Source: Symsagittifera roscoffensis (taxonomy: Eukaryota; Xenacoelomorpha; Acoela; Convolutidae). From it: 64,000 bases of DNA. The stretch covers positions 21,543,194 through 21,607,193 of the forward strand of contig NC_087071.1 of NCBI RefSeq assembly GCF_963678635.1, read 5' to 3'. Under the pieces are notes generated by a model, which saw nothing but the letters and a program-made list of their open reading frames with translations, did no database searches and had not been told where the DNA came from. Within the stretch, counting starts at the first letter, position 1; every line of letters begins with the position of its first letter. Below, piece by piece: positions 1-14,900 of the stretch. The position numbers and the translations under genes were made by a program.

Positions 1-2327
1 AACTTTTTTTTGCTAAATCTTAAGAATCTGATTGTAACGATTTCTAGGTTATGGGTGGAAAAAACTACCCAGAAAAAGAAAAAAAATTTAAAAAAGGAAA
101 AAAACATTACGAGAACAGTGTTAAGAGAAGGGTAAAAAAGAGTTTTAAGCATTTTAAAAAGCAAAAAATTTTTAGTTATAGAATGATCCTTTGGATTTTA
201 GATATAAGACATGTTACTTTTCTCCGCTGTAGAAAATACCTGAAAACTGACCAGGGTGATCTTATGGTGCTCTTCCACAAAATTCAGACTTTTTAAACTT
301 TGTTTAAGAAACTAGATATCGCTTGGAAACAATTTTTATGATTAGGAACTTTCAGTCAAAAAAATTAGCTGGAGCTGCAGATCGCTATTTTTAAATAAAA
401 CAAATTCCTTGGAATTATAATATTTTAGCGCGTTCATTGCTGCATCAGCCCTTGAAGTGTTAGACTGAACAAAGAAAATATACAGAAAACATTTGTTGCA
501 GTAAATTCAGTAATAAACTTTAGTCTGACAAATGACATTGAGTATCCAAGTAAGATAGCATATAGAGTCGATTATTAGTATAGAAGAATCTTGAGGCAAC
601 CCAATTTTTTTAATCGAGTATTCTAGGAAAGAGGATCTCAGGTCTATAGCATACGTTGAAAAAAAAAAGGTTTTAAGAATGTAGAACTGAAGACTCAGGT
701 ACGTGTTTGGAGCTTCACGAGGTAAATTTTTTAACCCTATTTTTTCATTCGGGCTATTTTTACGGATTCAGTTTGATACAAAAACGAAAGAAAACAAATT
801 GTATTTTTTTGACTTATCCCTTTTTTTAGCTAAATTTTAATTCCGTTTTTGTGTAACGTGTTAGCTAGCTAAATACTTGTTTCACGATGCGATGTATGCA
901 GGAAAAAATAAGTTCTCACTAAGTGTTTGCTCAACAGGACAATTTATATTGTCTTGACAACGTTTAAATGATTTTTTTCATAATTGAAGTTAAAATGCGT
1001 GAAAGTTGGAGTGGAAAATATTTGGATTAATTGTGAATAAAACTGTTTCAATTCTGAAAAAAATAGAGATCAATTACAATTTCTGAAAACTTATCTTCTG
1101 TGCTTTTAATAACCTGATTTTATGAGACTTCAACAAAAGCAAAAATAGAATTTATCGCTCCGACCATTGGAAATGAGAAAGAATTGACAGTTTTATTTTC
1201 TTTAACATAAAACTCACAGATAAATAATTAAACTTCAATTAAATAATTAATGGATTGAAATATTTTTTGTTTTAAATTATTTCAGAAGTCAAACGACAAG
1301 TTGAAAAATTTTCCTGTTCGAAAAAACTCGTGTTATAATCAGACTTCACTATAGCGATATACGCTTATTAATAAACAGTCAATTATAAATCTCATTCAGG
1401 CTTTTTTCAGTATTTTATACAGCCTACTTTTAGCTAGGGAAACCAGTTTTTGCAGCGTAGTGTTACTCCACAATAAGTTGCAAAAACCACTTTTTTTTAT
1501 AATTTATTTCGCAAAAAATTGTACTTGATCAAAATTTTAGTAGTTCAGCGAAATTTTGATTTTTTCTCACTGAAACCACGCCAAAATAGTTACTCAAATT
1601 AAGAAAAAAAATACGTAGTTATCCCGAGTTTGTGTAAAAATGGTCGCATTCAATTTTTTTTTGCTGTAGGTTTATCAGCACGTCTTTCCATTATAAGTAT
1701 TTTACCTGAGAAATCGAAAAAAACTCCAAAAGCCTCCGGCGACGTTTTTGAAGGCTGTAGAAAATTAGGTAAGGTTAAAATAATGCAGGCACACACGGGA
1801 GTAGGCGGAGTCGGTTTTGAGAAAAACAAATTTTGAGAAAAGCGAAATATTTTTCCACAGCATCGAAAAATTAATAAGAAATTCTTTTGCTAAACAAGTG
1901 GACCAAATAGTAAAGATAGCATTCGATAGAACGGAAACTTAGCCGACGGAAATCAGGACGAAAACCATGATTCCGAAAACAAATTACTTACTACGACGAA
2001 CTAAAAGACAGTTCAGTTGAACTTTCTACTGCTGCAGTCACTTGAAAGTAACCGCACATTTTCAAGAAAATTTATTTGCGGGAAAAGTCTATTCCTGATA
2101 GAAGTACACTTGCTCTTGCAGGTGAAATAAGTAAATTGAAATGATCAAAATTAGAGTAAATAAACAAGCACTCAAAGCATTAAATAAACAGTTGGCTTGA
2201 TGTATGAGAACAGTTACCAGCCACAATAAGTATTTTCCTGTAGAGACACATTTTCATACATCACGCAAATTCAAACACAAGCCCAAAACAAAGTCTGACA
2301 AAATTCAAAGTCTGGAAATTTAAGTTT
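1..2327. other. AT-rich flank, no supported gene
   Basis: Very AT-rich, with many homopolymer runs. The short open frames here (for example 51-296 and 1630-1836) have low-complexity Lys/Phe composition, no recognisable motif and no splice-supported extension. On the minus strand, downstream of the POLE stop codon, an AATAAA (TTTATT on the plus strand at 2071-2076) lies about 250 nt past the stop and could be its polyadenylation signal. I see nothing else that I can support. Confidence 0.6.
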
Positions 2328-2960
2328 TTACTTCTTTTTAGCTTCTCTGCTAGTCCAAAGAACCGTCTCTTTCAAGTAATCCATTTTGTAATACTTCGCA
2401 ATATTCAACAGAGTCATCAACTGCTGTCGGAAGCGATCTCTTTTGATCAAGTAGGTAAACTGTCCCGAACATTCGCAAGTTCGCTTCATATTCAGTTGTT
2501 TAATATTCTTACATTTTAAACAGGATAAGTCTTGCAACACAAAGGCCAAACTCAATTTCTGAACTTCGCTTACTAAACTCATTTCAATATTATCAACGTC
2601 GTAAGGCGTCGAACATTCCGTGCACTTCCACAAACCAAGTTCCTCTCCTTCAAAATCCAGTGTAATATCTCGACATAAATCCACATCTCTGCAATAATTA
2701 CACTCTTTGCAGATCACTTCTCGTAGAATGTACGACAGGGAAGGATTCTGAAAATCAGCCGAGTCTGAAAACTCGCCTACATTAATAATCCTCAACACCG
2801 TTTTCTTCATTTGTTCAACTTGAGACGCAACACTTGTGTCTAAGCTTAAGACATGGCAGACTGATTTTATGAATTCCAGTTCTGGGTTCGTCAGTTTCAG
2901 GTAGGAGCCGGGCAAGAGTGGGAACTTGTTCTCGTTGTCTGATTCGTTGAACTCGAATTT
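2328..2960 (-). CDS. POLE: POLE last exon: C-terminal cysteine modules
   Basis: The final exon joins from the 4158 donor in phase 0 and ends with TAA at 2328-2330. It carries both cysteine modules of the pol epsilon C-terminus: CysA (CKECNYCRDVDLC, then WKCTEC) and CysB (CLKC, then CEC before SGQF). In the family these modules bind metal and dock the B subunit (POLE2) of the holoenzyme. All eight cysteines of the pattern are present. The segment ELEFIKSVCHVLSLDTSV, upstream of CysA, is also typical. The product ends in a lysine-rich tail. The isolated frame from the internal Met at 2915 is not a separate gene. Confidence 0.93.
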   Translation of the reverse strand, partial: KFEFNESDNENKFPLLPGSYLKLTNPELEFIKSVCHVLSLDTSVASQVEQMKKTVLRIINVGEFSDSADFQNPSLSYILREVICKECNYCRDVDLCRDITLDFEGEELGLWKCTECSTPYDVDNIEMSLVSEVQKLSLAFVLQDLSCLKCKNIKQLNMKRTCECSGQFTYLIKRDRFRQQLMTLLNIAKYYKMDYLKETVLWTSREAKKK

Positions 2961-5900
2961 CTGTTAAAAATATTTGACTTTACTCAGGAAAACAGAAAAT
3001 CTCAAATTTATCTCAAATTTCGAAAAAAAATAGAGGGCCTTAAAGCTCTTTAAATTTCACGAACAATTTATGATTGATGCTTTTTTGATAAAACTATCCC
3101 AATTTGAGTAAACTGGATCAAGAGGTAAATTTATATTTCGCTGGGGCATCTGATCATTGGAATCCTTTGAGATTTGAAGTTTTTCACATTTTTCGTGACC
3201 TTAACATTTTTGCTGTTCGATAGTCGTGTTTGCGTTGCCTTTAGCAAAGAAAATAAACTGAATTTAAATAAACCACGAATAATCAAACTTGAGCGTGAAC
3301 AAATATAAGACTTTTTCCTGAAAAAAAAAAAACATTTAAAAATATTTAGGACTGATTACCACTACGCTCAATACTCTTAATAATCATGCGTTCCAAAGCA
3401 CTTCAAGCAAGTGAGAAACTAAAAATTTAAACCAGAAACTATATTTCGGGTGTTTAAATTTTTTTTGTTCGACCATTGAAAATGTGGAGGAATTTTGAAT
3501 TCGGGCGTGTTTTTTTTCAGGTACCACAAACAATCATCGGACCCGGTTGAGTAATATATCATATTAAAGTTATTTCAGTCGTGATTTGAACATTTAAAAA
3601 TTTCCAAAAAAATTTTCGAATAAAATAAGTTTTAGACGTTTTTTTTAGCACCATCTTGGGATAAAAAATATTTTAAAATTTAAAAATATTCAGCATATTT
3701 TGTTTTAATTAATTTTTTTTACTTTTGCAATTAATCAGTTTTCGAAGAAAACTGACTTCCAATATGCCTATTTCTCTATGAAGATCGGAAATGCCTAAAG
3801 TCTAGTCTTTCGCTCAGATCCTTTCATCAAACCGCACACGGAAAACTTTTTTTTCAAGTTTTTTTTTAAAAATATGTTCGGAACATTCTGTGATACTTGC
3901 ACAGCAACCGGCTATCCTTGTTTATTCTAGTTTTGTCTCATCAATTTGAATCTACTGCATACTTAAGGTACTCTATGCAACCTGGACCACAATCTCGCGA
4001 TTTTTTGAAAGATTATCAAACATCTCCATTAGCTCTAAAAAACCTTTTTTTTGGCAAAAAACTGAAAAGCATGTTTAACCCCACATTTTATGTCTTAAGA
4101 AATAAAACTCTGATGATAACAAAAAACGACAGAGATGATCGTCTAATTTCCACTCACCTGTCGTTTCATCTGGAGAGCGTGAACAACTCCCACTATTTTC
4201 TGAGTCATGTCTGAAGAGATGAGGTTGCGACAGAACTCACGAAGTGTGGAGTCGAAACTGGACATGACCTCTTTGCCATCCTCGCCTGGAAAATCGGTGA
4301 AACCTAGTGATTCATTAACCCGACAAATTTAAACATAGGCGAAGATTAGCTTCGCAAACACTAACAAGAACGCGACAAAAAGCAGCACTATAAAGTGCAA
4401 AAAGAAAAAATAGAAATAAGCCTCGAATTAGCAAAAATTCGGCAACGTCTGAGATTCGAATCTCCAACTTTGAGATTAATAGTCACACACTAACCACTCA
4501 GCCACGGAAGCTTAAAAGTAGCAAGAAGATTGAACACTAGCCACAAATAAAGCAGAGAGCAGATGCAATGCAATTTCCAATGCTACAGTGAAATTTCCAA
4601 ATAAATGAACTTTTAATGGACATAGCCAAATAACAGTTGAAAAAGAGTAATGAGCGCAAGGAAACTGAAACAAAAACTGACTTGTTTTTTTTCAAAAATC
4701 TTCACCTTTTGAATTTCGAAGAAAAAAATAGATGGCCTTAAAGCTCTGACTTTGTATAACAATTTCTGATGGACTCTTTTTTGTTAAAAATGACCCAATT
4801 TGAGAAAACTGGATCAATAGGTATACCTTTTATTTCACTGGGAAATCTGATAATTATTATCCATTGCCGAAATTAGAAGTAGATCGTGACCACGTTTTTC
4901 GTGACCTTTACACTTTTGCAGTTTGATAGCAGAGTTTACCTTCCTTTTAACAACAGAAATGCACTGTACTTAAAAAGAAGTCAAACAGCGAAAAATCAAA
5001 ATTGAGCGTGTACAAATTTTAAGGCTTTTTCCTGAAAAAAAAATCAGCACGACCTATATAAGAGTACTCACTACGTCCATTACTCTTAAACACTTCATTA
5101 CTCTTAAACACTAAACGTTAGAATAGAAAAAAAAGAAAGTTCGTACAACTGAACTGCTGCAAATCACCAATGGGTTCAAGAAGGGATCAATTGAAAGGCC
5201 TGAAGTAAGTTAGTGAAGGATTTCATAAAGGCACGCCAGTTCCACATGCCCCTATTATTCCAATAAATCCTTCGGACACCTTGGTTGGACACAAACGACA
5301 TGAAGGTGAATACGATCTTTATTATTATTATTTGAAACTACAAATAAAAATAAACGCTTGGTCCTTCTGTACTATTTGCGATGAAACGGAGTAGGCATGT
5401 TTAAATTGAGGTTTATTTAGATCAAGTTGTCGATTTTTTTTCTTTTCAAATTATTTAACTTTTTTTCAAGTTTTGTAAAAATTTTTACTTATCCAACCAC
5501 TGAAATTGTTTTTACTTTTTAAATCACGTTAACTTTTTACTTTCAAATTACGAAAATTCTTTTTAGTTTTCAAGTTTGTGAACTATTTTTCATTTTCTAT
5601 TTAAGTCCTTTTTTTTTACTTTTCCAATGACGCAACTAACCACCATCCACAATCACAGTCTCGGTAGCCATAGTTGAGTGGTCCCTTCTCAACTGTTGCA
5701 TCTTCTTCAACACGAGTACCAAGTAGTTGGCCACCACCACTCCAAACTGGCCCTGCAGGTCATCTGCCTCGTCCAGAGGCAGGTAGTACATCAGATTCCA
5801 GTTGCTGTCTATTTCAAGGTCATCCGCACTGTTGTTAAAAGAAAAAAAATAAAAGTTACCAGTATGTAAACCATTGATAGCAATCGCTGAACAAAAAAAA

Positions 5901-8900
5901 ACAAGTGATATCTCAGGCGCTCGCTTTTAATTATATGTCAACCCCCAGAGCAAAAAGACAGCACAAAAAATTCTAGGCCTACTCTCAGTATCAGTTTTAG
6001 GGGGTGGTATCGGATTAACCTTCTCAGGAATTTATACCATAACCACCCACTAACATTCTTCATTCTAACACTTCATCTCTGAGAAGATTAAACCGAACCG
6101 AAAAAGAAAACAGTTTTTTTATTCATTCATCCTAACTCAGTAAATAAGAAAAGGCAGTGATACAAAATGGACTACTGAAAAAAAACTATCACAACTATAC
6201 CTGTTTTCTTGAGTTTCAGTTTTCTGGTCTCCGTTATTCGGCTCTTCGATTACTTCTATTTCATCATCTTTGTCACCCCCCATAACTGCACCCTCTTCAA
6301 TTCTAGATTCGGTATCTTCATCTTCGTCCAAGTCACCAATAGCTCTCACATTTACACTATCATCATTATTGCTTCTTCTCCCACCTTGAGTTTCTGTAGT
6401 TTTTTCATTGCTTACCCCTCCCCCACCTTTTCCTTTAAATTCTTTTGTTTGATTTTCTTTGTCTTCGCTGCTATTTTTCTCTAATTCATGACTGTTTTCA
6501 TTGCAGATGACCCCTCCGAAGTTGCACGAGTCCATGAACATCAGAATGTTCCAGAACTTGTTGGGTTTGAAGTCCAGAATGTGGAATAGATCACGTGATC
6601 GGATGTTGTCTGAGATGAATTGAATGTAAGACTGGGCGTCTGTCGTTGTGTGTTTGGTCGTGTGGATTATGAGTTTGTTAAATGAGGCGTAGATTATGTC
6701 TGCTCCCAGTCTGAACAAAAACAAACAGTTATAGAAAGATATGAAAGAATTTGATTTCAAGTCGAAGAATTGCCAAGCATTCTCTCAATGAACTCCTCAC
6801 AATCAGGTAAGTGCTGTTTTTTTTCAAATATTCAATTTATGCGATGTTTTCTAACAATCAAGAAGTTTCGTCAAGTTAACTAACCCAGCCTCAAAGGCAA
6901 TAATTAAAAAACTTCAGACACACTGATCTTATTTTGGGAGGTATACGCATGGAAAAAATACTATAAAACGATATCGAGCAGAAAAATATACCTCTGGACA
7001 ATAGACACCTCAAATGTTAGGAGCCTTAAATGGGCGATGAATTATACTTTTTGCTCAGTGAGCGAACAAAATTTATAGAAATGATTTTGCTTTGCCAGAG
7101 ATTTTCTTCAATCACGTAAAAAAGCGGTAATTTTAAAAAGATTAAAACCAAAACCTGGCAGTAACTAATTGCAATATGAGTGCACTCTAACCTCTTGAAC
7201 TCTGCCACCAACTGAATGAGTACTTTCTGCATCATCACTCCAACTATCTTGGTCAGGGCAGGATCATGTAAGTACGAGGCAGAGGTAGTGAGCCATCTGA
7301 ACAAGTGCACTAGCTGCAGATCTGCCCACTGGTTCCTGAAACATAAAATTATGTAACCGAATTACGAACACTAAATTATGTAACCGATTTATAAGAGACA
7401 AAATTATTAAAACAAAATTATGTAACAACCATCAAAACAGACTGGTAAAAAAAATCAGGTTTCAATTAGATAAAAAAACTCTTGATCTAATGACTCTTGA
7501 TCAAGACGCTGAGATCTAAAGTTTAAGGCTACGACTTGGAAATGTTAATTGGTGACCGATTAATGGCAATTATTTTGATAAGGTAAGAGTAACCAATTCA
7601 TTGAAACTAGTGTGTCACACCCACGATGCTTCAACCCACGATGATTGTTGAACACGGAGATTGCTTCCTTAAATACGTAGAGGAAAAAAAACGAAATATA
7701 ATGCAATGATAGTAAATAGGCTCGGGGCATCAACAGCTTTTCAATTCTATAAGTTGAACTACTTTTAAGAAAAAATTAACTTTTAAGTTCTTTCTCACGA
7801 TACTGGTCAAACCTACAAAACTACTTGGTTTCAGTCTTTCGTATTTTTTTTTAAAATAAATAGGCCGGCAGCATGCAACTGCATTTGCCATATTCAGAAA
7901 ATAATTCTGAAATGAAATTTTTTGCGTAATCAATAATTCTTGAATGAAACTGTTGTTTAGCTCAATTATGAATTTTCATTAGCCCGCACATATACTATTT
8001 ACTGGCATCAATCTTTTATTCAAGCGTCATAAATATCAATCAAACTTTTTTTTAGAAAAAGCTCTCTAAGTTTAATGAAAAACTTATGGAAAAATCAAAA
8101 AAATTTGCATGTTTCATAGCATCAAAAAAAAATAAATACGCCATATTTTTCAACATTTCAGAAAACTCATCCAAATTTTCGTATCTCGCAATCTTGAAGG
8201 ATTTCAGTAGTCTTAGTTAGAGGCTAGATTTCTGAACGCTGAATTGTACAAATTGATTGAACGAACTTCCATTTCGATTTATTTTTTTTTCTGTGAATAA
8301 ATCACAAAAAACGTGATCTCGGAAACAAACTAAAATAAACATTTTTAGCAGTCAAAACAAGAGGCAAGATATGCAAATCTTAGGAGTACCCTGATAGCGC
8401 CCCACCAAAGGAATAAAAACTTCCAATATTAAGAAATAAATATTGAAACTAAAATTTTTTGAAATCTCTTTTGCGGAAAAAAGTAAATAACTGCAGGGAT
8501 AAGGCATTCGCACTCCAAGTGATGTATTGTGAAAACCGTTAATGACCTCGCAATTTGCATTCAATTTTTAAGCAAATAGAAAGACGTATTTCAGCATTCA
8601 TAAGGAAACATTCGAACGTTGGCTTCAGTTATCATTTCGAACGTTGAAATTTTAACATGTCAACGTAAGTACATCCGAAACTAGTGTCAAGTGGATGGCT
8701 CATTTAAAATTTTTTTTTAGGTGGATGGGTTTTTATTTAACAATTGATTTGTTCCAGGACGCCGTATCTCAGTAATCTGCAGTATTCAGAGATGTACGAC
8801 CGAGTCCTATACGAATTTTTAAAAACAAATTAACATACTACCCATGAAATAAACCCAATGTGAAATAACTGGATAGTTAGACAAACTTCTTATTCCGCGG

Positions 8901-11900
8901 AAATTTCTGAAACAAAATAATATATTTTTTCGGGCCATTTGCCGAGAGCCAATTGCATAACTTTAAAAAAAAAAACAAAATTTGAATTCAAACCACAAAA
9001 AAGAAATTTGAGTTTGAACAACTTTCAGGACTTTTTGTGGACAAAAAATCAAAACTATCAAGTTCCTCGACACTTGACAACAATGATCATCATGATCATA
9101 TTTATTGGCATCATCAGGAGCCATAACTTCTATAATAAATGGAAGATCGCTTCTACCACTGCCGAGGCAGTGATTACCACACAAGCGAAGCAGATCTTCG
9201 CTTACTCTTGAAAACAAGATAGCCTTAAAATTCTTCGAATTTCTAAAACAATTTATGATGGACCACTTTTTTGATAAAAAAACCCCAATTTGAGAAAAAT
9301 GGAACAATAGGTGAATTTTTTATTCCACTGGGGAACCTGGAATTTAAAATCCATTTCGAAAAATAGAATAAATCATCACGACCTATTTAATGGTCTGCAA
9401 TTCGTTTATCGACTGCATATAAAAGAAAATATACAGAGCCGCGGTTAAAAACATAAATTACAGAAAGAAATCAACAACATTTGCAATACAAGGATAAATG
9501 CTTGCAACAAAGAAAAGCCGTGATATGGCAACTAAGCCGACACAATATGAGCAGACAAACCAAAAGGCCGACAATGCAATTTTTCCCAAAAAATTCAGCT
9601 CCATATACTTCAAAAAAAAATGTGGCCGGAACTTGAACCCCAGGGTGCAAAGGCAACTGCATTACCCCCCGATCAAGTGGGAAATAGGTTGGGGTTACTT
9701 AGGGTTCAACTGGTATTACATAGGGTTCATTAAAGCAAGTTCATTTTCTTACAGATTTTTAAGAGAAGTTATTTAACAGGAAAACGTCTAGTTCCCGATT
9801 ACAAGACACTTGCTCTCGCGAGCTCTTTGACTATGTAGAAAAAAATCAACCCAGGGCATACATACAAATTTTTCTGAGCTAGTTATTGTGTAATGTTGCC
9901 ACAAGCACGGATAATGGTGAACATCGTACCACTGATCTTATAACTTTTCCACACTCCCCCTATAGCTTGCCTCATCTATAAGCAACATAACTTGGGTAAA
10001 TTGACAAAGGCATTAACACGTACCTGTACACGGACACTTCTTTGAGCCAGCTGTGGACCATACTTTTCAGCACTCGGAAGGCATACGTACACAACACACT
10101 GCTGTCATAACCTGAACAAAACAAAAAGTTCTCATTTCTTGCATAGTCCCCATGATTGAGGCAAAAAGCTATATCCCCCATAACTTCGTAGCTCTGTTTA
10201 AAACGTCTCTCACCTATATCTTTAGGTAGACACTCGAATAATTTATCAAGAAAAAACCAAAAACTAGCTACGGTTTTCCTAGCTACGGTAGATTGAAATA
10301 ACTTAAGGCATATCAACTGGATTCGAGTTTCGAAAATGTCGCCATATATAGGAGACGACATGGCAAAACACCAGAAGCTACACAAAACGATAACAGGCAA
10401 AAGAGTTAACTTCTCCTTAAAGACACCACTCGGTAGGCAGTCTACTACCCTTTGTGGTGTTTTTGCAAGATGGGATTTTTCTTGTTTTTTATTGTAAATT
10501 AAAAGCAAAATTTCTTGAAAACGAATACATTTATATATTAGTCCGATTTCTTCCACTCACTTGCCACACTGTTCTGCTGGTCCGATCCAGACTGACCACT
10601 GCTACTCATCATGTGGTCTGCTATGTTCTGTTGGGGGAGGAGGTTGAAGCTGATAGAGTCTGCCGCCCCTCCCTCCATGTCGTTCACGTGGTGCGACTGC
10701 ACTATGGTAGCTATGGGCAGACTCAATATCTCCATCTCCACACAGACACCTGAAGTTAAATATCAATTTCTAAAGATTGTTTCGAAAGAATTTAACTTTT
10801 TGCATCTCTTCTCTATTGCAACTACTTGAGAATTCCTCACGCATGGTTTTCCATCGGGATATTTGGGATAAATATCGGATTCCATGTATTTTTAGCTTTC
10901 AAAATTTTTTTCTCAACAATTGCCTTTTGAATCAATGGTTTTTCGACAAACGACGGTTTTTCTGATAACATGAGACTTTAAAGGGAGGAAGATTTAAAAA
11001 TTGTATCTCACCCTTGTACAGCCCGGGGTCAATGACCTCCACACTTCGATGGGAGTCGAAACAGTTGCTGGCCAGTCTGTGGTCATCCGCCTCCTTTCCT
11101 AAACATCAAAAATCAATAATTTTTAAAAATCAGAATAGAATTGCAAATTTTTTCAATTGAATTTGAAGTCAGAACCTAGTTTCTTAGAATCAACTGAAAA
11201 TAGAATCATAATTAGCTTTGCTTTTAAGCACTACTCGTAATCACTACTGTGTAAATGTGTGAAATGCTTAAATAAATTTACGAGACTCAGAATTAGCAGG
11301 GGGCAAAATGTGTGTAGATCGCTCGTGTAAACAGGCATCAAACTACCCAAACTTCCAAAAATTGTGCTTCGAACTAAAATTAAATTTTCAAGTCAACTCG
11401 GTGATATGTTACAATAGGTGGTAATTTTGAGTGTGGTGCATGTATTAAATTTGAGAACTCATATGCATAATATAGTCATTTCATTTTCAGCCAATTGTTC
11501 TAGTACTAAGATATTTTTTGCAAATTCATTACGATGCCAAATGAAATGCTATTCAAAAATCAAACTTTAAGAATTCTTTTGCCAAAAAACTGTTGCTTTT
11601 GAAATTAATTATAAATAATGTGCGAACTACGACAAAAAGCGATCCAGCTATTGAAATTGAACCTACCACCTATTGTAATTTATCACCGTCAACTCACCTC
11701 CGAAATCTGGCCTATCTGTCTTAGACAGCCACATCAGATGATTATGCTTCCTCAACTGTCTGGCGAAGAACAAATCAGCCCCGAAATTAAACACATCTTC
11801 ATTTGGCATATTTCCAATCGGTATATGTAGATATCTACAATGGTCCACCAAACTGTTATATCGCAACAGGAAATTCAAGTAGTGTTTTATACTCCATCTA

Positions 11901-14900
11901 CACGCCATTTTCTGCCATTCAAGGCCACTTAATAAATTCGGGGGATCTTCAACGGTCAAATCAATAGTCGGGAACTCATTATTCAGAACTGCGATCTTGT
12001 TGAAATATCTAAATGTGTTCGCTTGGTAACACACGATTGTCGGACCTCGTTTCTCGCTTTTGTAGTTTTGCAAAATTTTCGACAGTTGTTTGTTAACAGC
12101 ATCGGCGTCTTTGCAAACCGAAGATTCAAATGAAATTCCGCCTTGCGGTACACAATCAGAAGAAACATTTTCCTTGTTCTTTTTCAAATTCCATTCGGTC
12201 GCGTACATAGAGTTCAAATTCGGGATTGCATTTGTACCAGACGGGTCAATTATCCACAGGTACGCTTTGGACATATGGGTTCCAAAAAGAGCAGTCACAC
12301 CTCTACCAGAAATTACAAACTGATAAAGGAATAGTTTCTTCAGCAAATGTGTGTTGTTATCTTCTTCTAAATATGTAACATCAGCTAGGGTTTTCTCAGT
12401 TAGCTCTTGCATGTCAAAATATTCAGTATCACGACCTATTAACGTCTTAACTACGTGTTTATTAATAATGCACACGCATCCAATATTAACAAGAAATCTG
12501 AACTCCAAAGGCACTGATAGTTCATAAACACCTTCTACATTCGGAGATGTAAAGTCGACCTGTAATTCTTGAGCGTGTTCTATAAAATTCTGTTCTGGTA
12601 CACAATACTGGTACAAATTATACGTCGGATGCGCTCTGGGTAAATACTTTTGGGTTCGTTTCCAAATATGACCTCTTTCTTGCTCTTTAGGTTGTTTCAT
12701 GTTTATATAAAAAATTCTGGGTACTGAAATTTTCAAACAGTGCAAATCATTTCCAACAAGTGTCCAGGCTTTGAACAAACCGGGAGAGTTCGTCTTTGTC
12801 AGTTGGATAATCTGCCAATGGGTATTCATTAAGGTACTTTGAGTTTTCCGCACAAAAGTATTCAGACCTCCACTCAGCCCTTGACCTCGCTTGGAACCCG
12901 TGCCATAACCTTGAGGAACTGCAGCAATATCTTCAGTTGAAGACTTCTGACGCTTACTGGTTTTCTCGACCAACTCGCGATTCTTTCTTTGCTTGATTTG
13001 ATGCGCCCACTTCTTTTTATGAAACTGTATCCAAGCTTGCAGAGCTTCCTTTGATTCTCCCATTTCGGGAGGGTTTCCAAGTAATTCGCGCCAGGGTTTC
13101 TTCAAAGCTTCCAGATTTTCAAGTTCCAGTTTTCGTTTCTTTGACACTCTAATAACCGGAACACTATTTCCTTTCCCCCCTAAGCTTTCAATATCCTTTA
13201 CGCCTTTATTTGATTTAGTGTCCGTTGAATTTCCCAACGAAGGCATGAAAATCTCACTGATTCTTTTCTGTTTGTTGTAGTCAAGTTTTTCAATCAGCCG
13301 TTTCTGAAGCCAATCCGGATGCGCAACTCTTGGCACCGGGTTTGAAAGACCTTGCAAAGCTGCTGGAATTGTTATAATTTTCTGGATACAACTAGAAAAT
13401 CTTTCAACGTAATACTGCCAATCTAAGATTTCTCGAATGTCGAACTCGTTTAATCCAGGAGACTTCAGCCACTTTTTCAGGTAGAAACTCCTGACTGCTG
13501 GATCCGACTGGAAAATAGCCAGAGGTACTGCGCGCTCTGTAACCGGCGCGTTTTCTGGCTTTCTTGAAATCACAAACTTACAAGCCAAACCCGCGTCTTT
13601 TACCATTTGGTCTCCTAAAAACTCTGCTAAACGTTTAGCGGTACTAATCGAAGTCGATTTTTGACCTTCATATTCAGATAGAGATTTCGACATGAATCTG
13701 TTTTCCGCAATCAGGTCGAATAATTCAGAATCAGGCATGTTAGCAGCTCTACTGTACAAAACATCAAGCCAATAATTCGCTACTTTAGCTGCGTGTTCGT
13801 AAGCTTCTTCAAGCGAAACTCCGTTAAGAAACGAGTCAAAAACTGAAGACTGGAAATTCTTAATCAGCTGCAATTCACCTCTTCTTTTGACTTCGAAGCC
13901 TTTCAACTCGGCAATGCTTCCGTCGTCATTGAAGACAACGTAACGCTTCTTTAGTTTCTTTCCTTCTTCTTTGGAAGCTGGTAAAATCATCGCCAGATAC
14001 GGACCGTCAACTTCAAAGAAAATCGAGTTTTCGCTTCGGATGGTGTACTCTGGAATTTCAGGTGCTACTCGATCGTGATACTGATTATTGGTGAAGTTTT
14101 TCTGGACCAACACATTTAGCATTGCCCCTGGATATGAAATAGACACGGAGGGTTTTTTGGGGTCATTGGTCGTGAACACACAATTCTCGGGGAAACTTGC
14201 CGGAAGAATGCACCAAATACCATCTGTATCAAGTTCCAATGGTCGTCCAATTTGTTCCACTAGTTCCCTAGCTGCTTTGATGATATTGGCTCCTGTATGA
14301 CAAACGATTCCTGCCATTTCCATCGAGAACCAGCGAGATCCTTTTCTCATTACGTAACCGTAAAACGAGTTCAAAATACACTTATGTGCCAATTGAAGCG
14401 AATCGTACAAAATTTCTTTGCTCTTCGCGCTTCGAATCGCTTCTATATCTCCAGAGTTCGTAGCTTCAGTCAACTTCTTTTTCCAAACCTTAGTGAGTCC
14501 TTTAAACTCGTATCTCCGATCTCTGAACGCTCGCACTGTATCGACATAAAATGAGTTCTCACGCTGACATACAGTCGAGTATTTTACTTCTTCTTTGGTG
14601 ACTTTGGTTCGCTTATAGGCTTTCCGGCAGTATTCTCCCAGTCGTTTCTTTTCGGCTGCCGCTCTTTCTTCTCGAGTCAATTCATGGTAAGCTCTTGGAT
14701 TCCCTCCAGGAAAAAGAGGAGGAAATTTTTCAGTTTCTAACTGGTACTGCACTTTGTAAAATTCATTTCTACTAGCAGGCATAACATCCCCACGCCAAAC
14801 CCACGCCATTTTTCTTTGACACCTAGCTCCTGGTTTGTTGAAATCACAAGTAGCGCAAACTGTTTCATCAACTAAAGCCGGAGGTTGCAAGCGATTTGTC

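Noticed and set aside
51-296. 81-codon Lys-rich ORF near the window start
   Set aside because: Low-complexity translation of A-rich DNA, no motif, no splice or promoter context.
4441-4511. Functional tRNA
   Set aside because: Acceptor strands do not pair, and the anticodon stem and T stem contain mismatches.
8939-9307. Opposed 90- and 114-codon ORFs
   Set aside because: They lie within a POLE intron across a dispersed repeat and show no conserved domain.
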